Source of the DNA: Amoebophrya sp. AT5.2
Taxonomy: Eukaryota; Sar; Dinophyceae; Syndiniales; Amoebophryaceae
Length of the DNA: 31,740 nucleotides
Direction: 5' to 3'
Assembly: GCA_005223375.1 (NCBI GenBank)
Contig: RXOD01004016.1
Location: 1-31,740 of the forward strand
The notes below the pieces were generated by a model. That model searched no databases. It saw nothing but the letters and a program-made list of their open reading frames with translations, and was not told the origin of the DNA. This document shows positions 7,298 to 18,500 of the stretch, one piece after another. The position numbers were made by a program, and so were the translations under genes. Numbering within the stretch: position 1 is the stretch's first letter; the number at the start of each line of letters is the position of its first letter.

Positions 7298-10210
7298 CTA
7301 GAATCCGAACGAAACCGCTCCGTTGGCTCCGCACAGCGCGCCATCCCCGCCAAACACTCCGAAGTCGAGCTCCCCCTGTGAATTCAGTTCCAGTTCCTGA
7401 CCGCCGACGCCCCCCGCGCCCCCGCTGATGCCGTCATACAGTATCTTGCTGCTTTTTCGGCCGTTGTTCCGCTTCGGATCTGCGTCATTCAACATCTTCA
7501 GCACGTCCTCCAGCTGCGCGTCTGCGCGGGCGCCCTCCTTCGAACGGATTTGCTCCGCGGGCCGAGATGGAATGTTGGAAAGGGCGGGGTCAAAACCAAG
7601 ATTGTAGACGGACCGGCGGATCATGTCCTCGTAAAGAGGGTAACCCTCCCAAGGATCGAACGACAAACAGCTGGAAGCGGTGGACAACCTTTTGTATTTG
7701 TTGGGTTCTTCGCTTTGCAGAAGCAGCGAAGAAGAAAGATGCAGTAATTCCCAGAATCAAGGAAAAGCAAGCAAAAAATTCTCAAGCACGTGGAAAGAAG
7801 TTGCGGTACCTCCGGGATGCGTCCTCGCCCCGACCACCACGAGCATCTTTATCATCCGCAATGCCTATCGAGCATCGCTTAGCTGCCAAGCCAGTTTTCT
7901 CCTCGAGCGGGGATTGTTGGGCCGAGTTCCGCGGCGACCGTTCTGGTGTGCTTCGGCCGTCGTCATCGGAGGACGAGTCGGAATCCGACGAGCTCGACGA
8001 CGAGGAGCTGCTGCTGCTGCTGTCGCGACCGCTTTGGCGGCTCTTGCGATTCGACGCCCTCGACGAGGCTTTGCTTGCTCTCGAGCGATTGCTCCTCCTC
8101 GAACTACCGCGTGATGACGTCACACTTGTCTTTGTACTTCTTTTTTTGATCAGCCTGCTCTCTCGGCTGGTCCTGCTGCTGTCCCGCTTCGGTGCCGTGT
8201 TCTCGACAACCAGTGATGATCTTCGCCAGTGTTGCTTGCCCCCAAACACCGAGTCGCCGGGCGAACGCGCAGCGGACACCGCATCGGAGGTTCTTGACGA
8301 GGCCGCGTTTATCGTTGCTGTGCTACAAAGCAGTGGGTCGGGGCTCGACGGGCTGGCGGACGCTGCATCTCTACTTGGCGCCACTGGTCCGGGTCCTGGC
8401 GACGCCTGTTTCTGAGCACTTGCGCTGGCGGAAACAGCATCATAAGCTGGAGAAACAGCGCCACTGGCACTCGAGCTCAACGATGCGTGTGAAGCTGACC
8501 AGCCAAACGAAGTCGATCCCCGCCTTCGCGTGACCGCTCCGTCCTGTGTGGTGCATCGCCCAGCCCCGCCGTCCTGTTCCGTGTTGCGCGCCGCTGCCTG
8601 CTCCGTACTTCGCGACGCTGTCTGCTCTCCGGAGGTCACTCCTGGCATCTTTCCCTGGCAGCTGTCCTGATTTCTATCTTCCGGTAGTGCTGTCAACGGC
8701 GACGACGGGCTGCTGATGCTTACACCACTGTCAGCGCGACCTGCAGCCTGCCCGAAAAGCACACTGCCGCTGCTTGAGGCAATGGACGCGGTCGTTGTCA
8801 CCGTCGACGCGCTCGAAACGGTGGAACCTACCGGTCGCAGGCTCCGCAGAGCGGCCAGAATCTCAGTTTTACCTCCAGCGGTGGTCGAGGAGTCGTGTTC
8901 ACGAACAACCTCTTTCCCCCTTTCCTTGTCGACGTCACTCGCGCTCGCGGCGCCGTTCGAAGATGTTCGTGAGAGCCGCTCCACTGCCTGCTGCACGAGG
9001 CTGGTTTGGGACGCGGACGGTGACGGCGTCGACCTAGGCGTGGCGCGCGAGGGTGGCGCGAAGACGGAGGCCGGAGGGGACCGGGAGGCCGAAGCCGTTG
9101 CAATTCCTGGTGTTGAAACGGTGGGCGGGGACGGCCGCTTTTCTGGCGGCCATCTTGATTTCACCAGCACCGGCGAGCGGAAGCTCGTGCGGTCCCTCCC
9201 CTCTTCGGCGCGTTCATCCTGCTGCTCCTGCAGTGACTTGCTCATCTTGCCCTTCCCGAGGCTCGGCTGTCTGTCCGGTGGTGGATTTGCCACCCCCTGC
9301 TGACTCCACAAACTGCGCGAGAATTTCTTCGCCCCAGTGAGTGTCGGAGAGTCGAATTCCGAGACCGGAGGCTGCAGAAACGAGCTGACGGTCATGATCG
9401 ATGCACCCCCAGTATCGGACCGGGGCAACGAAGAAGATGAAGAAGCGCCGACGGTCCTGGAGTGTGCGGTGGAACCGCGGCCGCTCGCGTAGCCGTTCGT
9501 CGGTTTCGGGCTGAAGGAGTGCGCCGTCTGAGACTTGCCCGCGAAAGAACCTGGTGTGAATTTATTTGATGAAGATTGATACACTTTAAATCAGTCAAAG
9601 AACCGAACATCAGGCCAGCGAGTCCGCCAGCAGAAAATATTCGCCAGGTACCGATCTTCGTGGAGCTGTTCCATCTTGGCGACGACTGTTTTCCCCCTGC
9701 TGGCTTCTCGCCTGGTGCGGCTATGGGCAAGGTTTCGGGGGCCGCGCCTTTTTCGAAAGCGCGGATGCGGTCCGCCACGCTGATGCTATTCCCAGAAGAC
9801 CCAGCACCACCTCTGGGGGACTTTGACTTGTCGCTCGTTAATTTTCTACCCGACGCCGATCTGGACGAGCTTGTCCTCGTCCCATAATTTCGGCAAGTAT
9901 TGGAGGCAGAACTACTGCTACTACCTAGCGCAGCAGCACCTCCCAGGTCGTACTTCTGATGGCTGCTTTTGTCTTTCGTGTGAAGGCCGGGGGATTTTTC
10001 CGGGGAGTGTAGTTGCACCAGCGACGAGCGCGACCCGACAGTGTTTGGTGATCCGACCTCCTTCGGGCCAGCGGACGGAACCAGCAGGCGGCTGCGCCGC
10101 GGACCCTCCAGCAGGATCGTCCGCGAGCCGAGTTCAGCCGTGCGGGGGATGCCCAGAGAGTACATTTTCTGCGTAGACCGCAGCCGCTCCGGAGGGTTCC
10201 ACGACGACAT
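7298..10210 (-). CDS. Ser-rich low-complexity protein with RS-like block (3 exons, 896 aa)
   Basis: Exons 10210-9652, 9550-7810 and 7688-7298 join in one frame (2691 bases). The start is ATG 10210; the frame is open further upstream but has no other ATG before a TAA. The protein is dominated by Ser, Ala, Pro and Thr and looks largely disordered. Around residues 640-740 there is an Arg/Ser/Lys block (RRSNRSRASKASSRASNRKS) followed by a run of 12 Ser and acidic Ser-Asp repeats, similar in composition to SR-type splicing or nuclear-speckle proteins. The C-terminal exon is better ordered (SCLSFDPWEGYPLYEDMIR) and may carry the conserved function. I do not recognise a family. Both introns are flanked by GGT repeats. 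Confidence 0.75.
7689..7809 (-). other. Intron 2 of the Ser-rich protein gene (121 bases)
   Basis: Donor CGGAG|GTACCG, acceptor ACAAAAG|GTTGTC, phase 2. AGGT is repeated at both borders. Confidence 0.8.
9551..9651 (-). other. Intron 1 of the Ser-rich protein gene (101 bases)
   Basis: Donor GATCG|GTACCT, acceptor ACACCAG|GTTCTT, phase 1. Removal fuses KIG to SFAGKS in the downstream frame. Confidence 0.8.
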
Positions 10211-11196
10211 CGCTTCTTCGCTGCTGTGCTCAATTCGGTTTTCGTTGGCTTTCTGCCGAGCTCCCGGTGGAGGCAAGCAAGTCGTTGATATTTACGTTCT
10301 GGCGCTACTGCGCGACGTGTTCTCCCAGCATGAGCATGTGGAGGAACTGCAGTAGAAGAGGCAAACGCTTTTTTGCTGCGTTGTAGTGGTACGTGCGGGC
10401 TCTGGGGATCGATGCGAGGTGCTGGAAACGGTAGCGACTGCAGTCGAAGCACCAGCGTCACGGGCAGAGTGCGAATGGAGAGGAAGCGGCTCTAAGGTAC
10501 CATGGCGTGGTGGGAGGGGAACGCGAGCGGAAAAATCTAGTCGTGCAAATGAAAGAAACAACCAATCAGAACCAGACATTTGATGCAGGATGTCAGAAAC
10601 AGGATGAGCGATACATATACATTATTTATGGTCGTAAAAAAGTCATTGACTTGTGCCCCTGAGTCGCCACTGCTCCAAATTCGCTCGTGCTAAGTCTTCA
10701 TTTGCGGTCTTCGTCGCTACGCGACGAGATAAGTAGGGTACATTTTCTGTTCAAAACCATCGCTTTCGTGCTGCGGTAGCGCTACTTTTTTGTGGGTATC
10801 ATTGCCCGAGTCATTCAATCGCGATGCGTGGCAACCTGATTTTGTTTCAAAGGATTTGGATTTCTTGCACCTACTGCACGACATGGTCAACGCAAACGAA
10901 AACCACGTTTGAACACACAACTTTGTACGTCCGATGCAGCGACCCGCGTTGTCCAGCACTACGTCACTACGATCACTGCCGGTGTAATAAGGCCTGCTCA
11001 CTTGGTCCCCGCGGAAAGCGATACATCGCCGCAGATAGCGAGCCGACCATGATCAGGCATTCAACCGCAACATTCAGTCTTTTCTATGTGTAAATCCCAG
11101 AAATAAATCTCGACCGGTTTTCGTTAGATTTGTTTTTTCGTCGACATCGTACGGAAGCAGCTCAAACCCGGAACACAACTTGCTCACAAATACTTA
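10211..11196. other. Intergenic, no gene supported
   Basis: Separates two co-oriented minus-strand genes. A 94-codon minus ORF at 10717-11001 with a CxxC pair has intergenic base composition, no neighbour exon and no recognised match, so I do not call it. Confidence 0.4.
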
Positions 11197-13871
11197 TCAC
11201 TTTTTCGGCGCGACGATGTTTGCGAAGAGTGTGTCCACGAAGGGTCGGTTGGAGTAGTCGGCTTTGTGGCTCAGTTTTCGCACCGCACGGATCGGAAGGC
11301 CCCAATCGTCCGGGTGCAGCAGGTCTCGCCTTATGAAGAACGCGTGGGAGCCCATCTCCAGGTTGTACGCGTATTCGTAACCGTACTTCCGCGCAAGCAG
11401 ATAGTACGAGTGCAGACTTGCGGTGGTGTACCGGGTCCCGTCCCACTCGTAGTTGGCGTCGTAGTGCACGGCCTTCGACTCCTCCAGGTTCAGATCCGCG
11501 TTGTAGTCCACGGCGACCACGCGTGGCTGGAACTCACCCTTGTCGAGTACCGCGCGCCACACCCAGTAGTCGTTGAAGTCGATATCTGAGGCGAAGCTTT
11601 TCGTTTTCATCTTTTTTTGTTACTAGCACTCATTATTAGCATGAAGATTCGTTCCATATCCATACATACTGGCCCTATTAAACATGCACAAGCGATGGAG
11701 GACATGACGGACGACTAGTACTACACACTTTTCGATTATAGCAGGCACGAAAATAGCCAGGCACCGATCGTGAGCAGGTCCGGTTCCGGGGGCACTCCGT
11801 ACTTGCGGAAGACATCGTTCACGTTTTCCGCGGTCACAAACTCGTTCTGTACTAGATCCTTCCCCACGCAGCCCTGCCCGCAGCCGCCGTGCCTGGTGCC
11901 GCCGGGCTGGAAATCCATCAGCAGGCCGCGCCAGCCGCAGTGCTCGCGGAGCCACGCGCTGTTGAGCATGTGCGGCTTCCGTGCCCCAAACTCGATGAAG
12001 AACGGCTGCTCGTACACGTGGTTTTTCGATTTTAACAGGGTAGCGGCGTACGCCTCGAGCTCATCTGATTTCTCGCCGAAGATGGACGTCTGCGGCGCCT
12101 CCAGCGAGGAAAGCAACTTGTCGCCGGCGGGCGTCGTGCCGTTCAGCAAAACGTCGGAGCCCGGTCCGTCCGCACTTTTGGGGTCACTCTCGCCGCCCGC
12201 GGCGCCGCTGGCGCTCCCTGCCAAATCACCCATCTGCAGCCCGTTCACGGGCGAAACCTTTCCCCCTCCCCGCGGAACCACCCCGCCCGCCTCCAGCGCC
12301 CGCGCTTTTGCCGCCGCGGCCGCAGCACCCTGCACAAACCGCATCTTCTCCTCCTCCGTTTTGTACTCCAAAACCGGCGTCGCCGCGAACCGCACATGCT
12401 TGAAGATCGTTCGCAGCACCCCGTCCTGGCCGCACTGCGAGCACACCCGCATCTCGTCGTCGTGCGTGAGGTGCCGCAGGAACGGCACCAGCTCCTTCCC
12501 CACGCGCGGCGAGCGCCAGTTCACGCACGAGACCGTGTCGTAGTAGGTGAAGTTCAAATTGTTCGTACCGTTCAGCAGTTTGCAAGTATCGTGCTCCCCG
12601 CACAGTGCGTAGTTCGGCTTCCACGATGGCCGTTCGTAAAATTCGTTACAGTTCACGTACTGCCTCGTCAAGGGTGAGTAGCACTTTACTTCGGAGCGCA
12701 CCACGCAGGGCAGTGCGGAGGCTTTACAGGACAACTTGTCCAGCATCTTCCACAGCGGCCACTTCGTGAGGAGCAGGTCGAACCACAAACTGATGTCGTT
12801 GCGGCCCTTGCTGTAGCCAATGACGCTGTCCTGGGCGGCGGTCACCAGTACAAAAATCACGTTGTGCAGCTCTTCCATGGAACTCATGTAGATCTCGTGC
12901 CTTTCAATCAGCTCGGACGCCACCCCCAACAGGGCGGTGGCGAGACCGACGTCGCACTTCGGCCGCTTCAAAACGAGGCCCATGTGATGGCCGAGCTCGA
13001 GGTTGCTGCCGCGGTCGAGCAGCGTCCTTAGCAAGCCCCAGTACTCCTCGACGAAGGGAGTGCCCGCGTCCTGCGCGTCGCAAAGGGACTTCTTCCACAG
13101 CTTCGGGTAGTTGGAAGGAGCTTCGGCTTCCCCGCCACCTTGCTGGGAACGGGAACTACTACTCGGACCCGCTGGGAGATTAGAAGTTTCAACAGCTCCA
13201 TCATTCGCACTGCTGCTGTCGCCTAAGCTTATTCTGTCCGCTTCCAAAAATGCTCGCAGCTTGCGCGACACTTCGTCGAGGAGCATAAAGATCGGCCAGC
13301 CTCCCTGGAGCAGCTGCGGCCACGCCGACTGCAGCAAATCCAAGGCTCCCGTGTGTGCGTTGAACTGGATGAGCCAGTCCATCACGTCGTCGGTCTTCTC
13401 CGTGAATTGCGTCAGCGGCGTGTACCCGTAGCTCGCGAGCCGCAGGTTGATGATACCCGGGATGCACTCGAACTTGTGGTGGTCCCAGCTCCAGTCCAGC
13501 AACTCCTGCAACTCGAAGTGCCAGGCCTGCGCGAACGTGTAGTCGTTCGTCGCGACGGCGCGGTCGTGCCGCTCCTTGTAGGTTGTGAGCACCTCGCGGA
13601 TGCGGCTCCACCGGGCGTGCGCGTGGGACCCGGAGCACCACATGCACTGACCATCACAGGCGTAGCGGTCGGCGCCGAACGTGTAGTACGACTGAAGCAG
13701 CTTGTTGTTCGAGGGGGTGGGGGTGTCCTTGATGTCGCTGCCGCTGTCGGCGGTCTGTGGACTTTGCTCTTGGCCGCGGCTCTCTGGGGGCGCTAGAAGC
13801 AAGAGCCGAAACACGGGCACGCACGATCCGATTATGCGGACGAGAACGCGCCGCATATTACGGACCGGCAT
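11197..13871 (-). CDS. Secreted or membrane-anchored protein with C-terminal FkbM-type methyltransferase domain (2 exons, 831 aa)
   Basis: Exons 13871-11765 and 11585-11197 keep frame (2496 bases). Residues 1-33 (basic MRRVLVR, then a hydrophobic stretch ending before PPESRG) look like a signal peptide or anchor. Residues about 60-570 form a Cys-rich region starting CDGQCMWCSGSHAH; I know no family for it. From about residue 620 the pattern is FkbM-like: FFIEFGARKPHMLNSAWL (the SAM-site glycine loop), GWRGLLMDFQPGG, then VNDVFRKYGVPPEPDLLTI joined across the intron to DIDFNDYWVWRAVL, and PRVVAVDYNAD. FkbM-family enzymes O-methylate sugars and other small molecules. The usual Gly of the IDIDGND motif is Phe here. 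The intron falls exactly inside this motif, which confirms the junction. Likely acts in the secretory pathway; the substrate is unknown. Confidence 0.85.
11586..11764 (-). other. Intron of the FkbM-domain gene (179 bases)
   Basis: Donor ACGATCG|GTGCCT, acceptor CGCCTCAG|ATATCG, phase 1. Removal rebuilds the family motif LLTIDIDFNDYW. Confidence 0.9.
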
Positions 13872-15587
13872 GGACGACTAACAGGCGGGCCGGTAGCGGC
13901 TTCCTGGGTGCTGCATTATGTTTTTAAGATCGGCGTCTTCGAGGGAGCGGCCCATCCCCATGAACAGAAGCAGATCGGGCTCGTTCTAAAAATAAGTGCG
14001 TCGGAACCACGATCACCCGGTCAGGGTCACAAGAAGGAGTCAACGCGTGGAGGATCACACGCGCCGGCTTCCGAACAACACGCAGCACAACTTGAACACT
14101 CTTGTTTTCCGCGTGACGATGAAATCGCGCCCCTCGTCGGACAAGGAAGCCGATATCAACGAAGAGAATTTATAATGCGAGAAAGCTCAGATCGCAGCAA
14201 AGTGCTACGGAGATGCAAAGTATGTCCGGCAAAAAAGGTGCAGCGACAAAGAGTCTTTTAAGTTTCTGAAAGCAAAGCCTTCATCCACTCGGTTAGTGAA
14301 TCGAGAGAGCTCGATTTGTTCACCTGTATGTAATTTTCGCGCGCGAAACGATGGGCACTTGCAAAGCATACTAGGATACAACAGTATGCGAGCCACACAG
14401 ATCCCTGAACCAAGTTGACGAGTCATCGCTTCCAGCGCCATTAATTTCGCGCAAATGCAATGACCCCCGTACAGATGGCGAATCTGTTTGCATAATAAGC
14501 TCGAGTAATTACTACTTACCTCTACCACCGTCTCTTAGCCTTCGAAAAGAAGTAGCAGTAAGTATTCGCGCAGATTGTACTTACTTTAGAAGGAGCTCGA
14601 CACCGTTCTACGGCACGGCTCCCGATGGAGTGTGACTAAGTAGCTTTTCGAAAAAGAAGATTTTTTAAAAACTTGTTCAGTGCAATAAAGTAAGTACTCA
14701 GTGCTGCAAATCAAAGTTAACCTTCGGATGGGTTTTTGCCGTGGCTCACGATACAACGCAGCGCAAGAATTTCCGTATCGCGTCCTTCTTCGGCTCAAGC
14801 AATAAAAATTTTCCACAGCCGTCGGAAGAATGGTCGGTCAGGATCGATTGGACCGCGACTAACGTCCATAATTATGATTTTTTTACACAGCTCCCAGGCG
14901 AGCGCAGCCGCCGCCGTCCCTATCGATTTCGACCCCAACTAAACACTCCTCCGCCGTCGTTTCCTCGTTGTGGCACTATCAGTAGGTAAAGGTAACAGTA
15001 CGTAAAATGAGCGAGCGAAAAGTGACGAAATAGGTAAATGAGGCTCTCTTCATGATATTCTCAGCCTTTGATAGACTGGAATGCGTTAATGAGGTGCATC
15101 AAGTAGGTCGCACGTCTAGCGATGCTCTTTGAGGTGAGGACCCCGCGCACCATTCGCCAAAAAGTGAAGAATAGGTAAAAGAACTCGTACTGTGCATGTA
15201 TTTTGTTTTTGGAGAAATTCTTTTATAAAATTCTATCTTTGTCATGCTCTTTTTTTCACGCTAGACACTGCTCTGCACACAGTAACCAGCAAAAGGCCGT
15301 CGAACGGCACAATGCCAATTACGCCCGGTCTGCTGACGCTACCTTAGCCATGAAATGAGGAAGCCGCCTGCAGACCAGATTTAGTTATAGTAATACACTG
15401 TTTTCGAGTGGCATAGGGCAGAGCCGGTGCTTGCTCAAAAGAGTCGCCGTAACTATGTCGTTCGTCGAACTTATTTCCACCAACTTTTCCGCGTACATCA
15501 CCGTATCGACTTCTCTTGCATCACGGTATCGTCCGCTATAATCGCTTCTCCCATGAGTTTCATACAGTATGCAAGGTCTACAGCGAC
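13872..15587. other. Long intergenic region, no gene supported
   Basis: About 1.7 kb between the FkbM-domain gene and the synthase stop. It is A/T-richer than the genes. Many short GTAAGT or ACTTAC blocks and a direct repeat (15017-15041 and 15159-15180) are seen. ORFs on both strands are short and featureless. Confidence 0.5.
15017..15180. repeat. Imperfect direct repeat pair
   Basis: AAAAGTGACGAAATAGGTAA at 15017-15041 recurs as AAAAGTGAAGAATAGGTAAA at 15159-15180, about 140 bases apart. Function unknown. Confidence 0.6.
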
Positions 15588-18500
15588 TCACGCCTCGATT
15601 TCGCGCAGCATCTTCACCGTCATTTTGGATAGTTTGTCCATCGGAATCTTCTCTCCCGTCCGCATTTTTATCAGAGACTGGATCTCCATCGACTGCAGGG
15701 AATCGGCGCCCAGCATCTCCAGCGTCGCGCTGTCCTTCGGGTTCTTCGCGCCCACGATCTCGATGACTTTGTCCACGAGCGGCACGGAATTGTCCACGCT
15801 GCCGCCTTCCTCCTTCATCCGCTTCGGCGTCAGGTACACCGTGTGCACGCCCGTTTCGTTCGCGGCCAGGAGCTTCTCGAGCTCCGCCAGGCAGGATAAA
15901 ATCTCCTGCGGCAGGATGGCGTCCACGAGCCCGGTCTTCTTGCTGGCGCGGGACAGAACGCCGACGTCGCCGATCGCGCCCCACTGCACGGACAAAGCGG
16001 CTTTGCCGGCCGCGTTGCGCAGTCGCACGATCTGGTCGAGCTCGGAGTTCGCGAAGCCGTAGTTGGTCTGCCCGGCGTTCCCGAGGCCGGCAGACACGCT
16101 GGAGAACAAAACGAAGTGGTCGAAGTGGAGATTCAACTTCGCGGCCGCCTGGTCGAAGTTCTCGGTGATTACGCCTTTTGCGAGGATTGGGGTGGCCCAC
16201 TGCGAGCCCTGCATGGTTTTGAACAGGCCGTCCGCGAGCACCATCCCCAGGTTGAAGAACCCGCACACGTTCCGGTTGGCCGATAAAAACTTCTCGGTCA
16301 CGCTCCGGTCGGAGAAGTCGAGATTGGTGATGGAGATGTTGCACCGATACTTTTCCGCGACCTCCGTCAGGTATTTGGCCTGCAGCCCGTTGCGGAGCCG
16401 CCCCCGCGAGGACAGGATGAGGTTCTTGACGCCCTTCGACGCGAGGAACTGGGTCAGTTCGAGGCCGAAGCCGCCGAGTCCACCAATGATTACGTAGACG
16501 TCGTTCGCGGGATCCTTCGGCGTGAAGTTCGGCGTGTCGGCAACTTTGTCCGCGGAGGAGGAGCTACCGATGCGCGCTGACGAGTTCGATTCCCCGGACA
16601 GCTGGCGGGCGTCCTCTGCTGCTCGCGCCGGTGGGTGGAACGCGTTCGCCACTGAACCCTGCTCGGACACGGTGCGGGAGGTGACGCCCGCCGTCGTCGA
16701 CGACGCGTTGTCCGGCGTGGGATCGGAACTGTCGCTCTGCGCAGAGGAAGTTGTGGAACTACCTTGATTCTCGAACGACAGCAGCACCTTCCCGACGTGG
16801 GTGCCCGCACCCATGAAGCGGAAGGCCTCCGTGATCTGCGTGGTCGGGAAGCAACCCCCGACGTCCAGCGGCTCCACCTCGCCGCTGTTCAGGCCCTCCT
16901 GCACGAGTCTGTGCACGATCGCCCACTCCGCCGGCTGGTTCAGGATCTGGTCGAGATCGATGCCCATGATGGAGACGTTCTTCAGCAGGCAGTGCATGCC
17001 CAGGCCGGTGTTTTGCATCAAGTCGTACTTTCCGATCTCGCAAAACCTCCCGAACGGCGCCACGCACCGCACCGACGCCATCAGTTTATCGTCGGACAAA
17101 CTGTTCACACAGATGTCGACGCCCCGCCCCCCGGTCCGCTGCATGACCAGGTTCTCGAAGCTGCAGTCCCGGGTGTTGCCGATGTTCTTTTCAACTAAAC
17201 CGAGGTGGCCGAACTTCTCCATCAGGTACGCGCGCTTCTTGCTGCTGCACGTGGTGAAGATCAGGTTCGGGTTGGATGTGCGCTTCAGGCAAATGTACAG
17301 CGCGGCCTGGCCGACGCCACCTGCACCCGCGTGGATCAGGACCGAAGTGGTGGGCGAGAACTGCCCGCGCACGAGCAACGAGTAGTAGCAGGTGGCGTAC
17401 ACGCAAGGTACGGTCGCGAACTCGCGCAGGCTCTGCGTGGGTTTCAGCTCCCACACCAGGTTGGACGGGACGGTCACCTTCGACGCGAGCGAGTTGTAGG
17501 TGAGCCCCACCACCTTCACGCGCAGCTGGTCGTTGTCGTTGTCGGTGCCGTGGTGGGCGGAAAACAGGTCCCCCTGCTGAAGGCATTGGGCCTCCAAATC
17601 GGACTTCCGATAAAACCCCGCGAACTCCAGGCCGAACCCGTCGCCCACCTTCGAGTGCCCGACCAGCGCGTCCTTGTCGATCTTGTTGTACGCGAGCATG
17701 ACGTCGCGGAAGTTCAACGCGGCGAAGGAAACGTCGACGTAGCGGAGGGGGTTCTGCTTCTGGGCGTTGTTGTACAGGGTCAAGTCCTTCAGCGTCGACG
17801 CGGTGAGGGTGGCGAGGTACTGCTGCTGCAGGCTCTCCGCGAGCAGCTCCTCCTCACTCAGCTGCGCAGCCTTCATCGCGCCCTTGGAGAGCGCGGTCTT
17901 CGGCGAAATGTCGCGCTTCGCGGTCGTGGTGTTTTCTGGCGACTTCTCCTTCTTCGCCTTCTCGTCGTTTTTGGTGTCCGTCGAGACACCCGCGGCCCCG
18001 AACAAGCTCCCCAGCAGACTTCCGCTCGAGCCCGTGCGCTTCATGTTCTCCGACCCCCGGGTCAGACCCAGTGGCAGGGAAAGCTCGTACTTGTCGGTTT
18101 GCATCTCGGTGCGCACGGAGGCGCAGGTGTCTCCGAGCGGCGGCGTGCACTTCTTCGCTTCCTCCGCGAGTTCCTCGATACTCGACCCGCGCAGACCACT
18201 GTCGGTCCCGGACTTCGAGTACGACCTTTGCACCGAAGTTACCGCGGGAAGCAGGATTCTCCCCTCCAGCGAGTTCTTCACGGCGTCGTCGTCACCCAGG
18301 GAGAGTACCGAAAAGTGCGGGTGCGCCTTCCACTTGAACGCTTCCAGGTTCCCCGGCTGCGGGAAGGTGAGGAAGCGGCCGAACGGTGCGGGGAACTTCT
18401 TCTCGCTCTCGTCATAGCTGGACAACTCGACGGAGAGCCTTCCGGTCTTCACGTCCAGACGCACCAAGCGGGCGTCGGTAGAAGCGACGGGCTGCAAAGC

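Noticed and set aside
10717..11001. 94-codon minus ORF with CxxC
   Set aside because: Intergenic composition and no upstream or downstream exon; likely chance.
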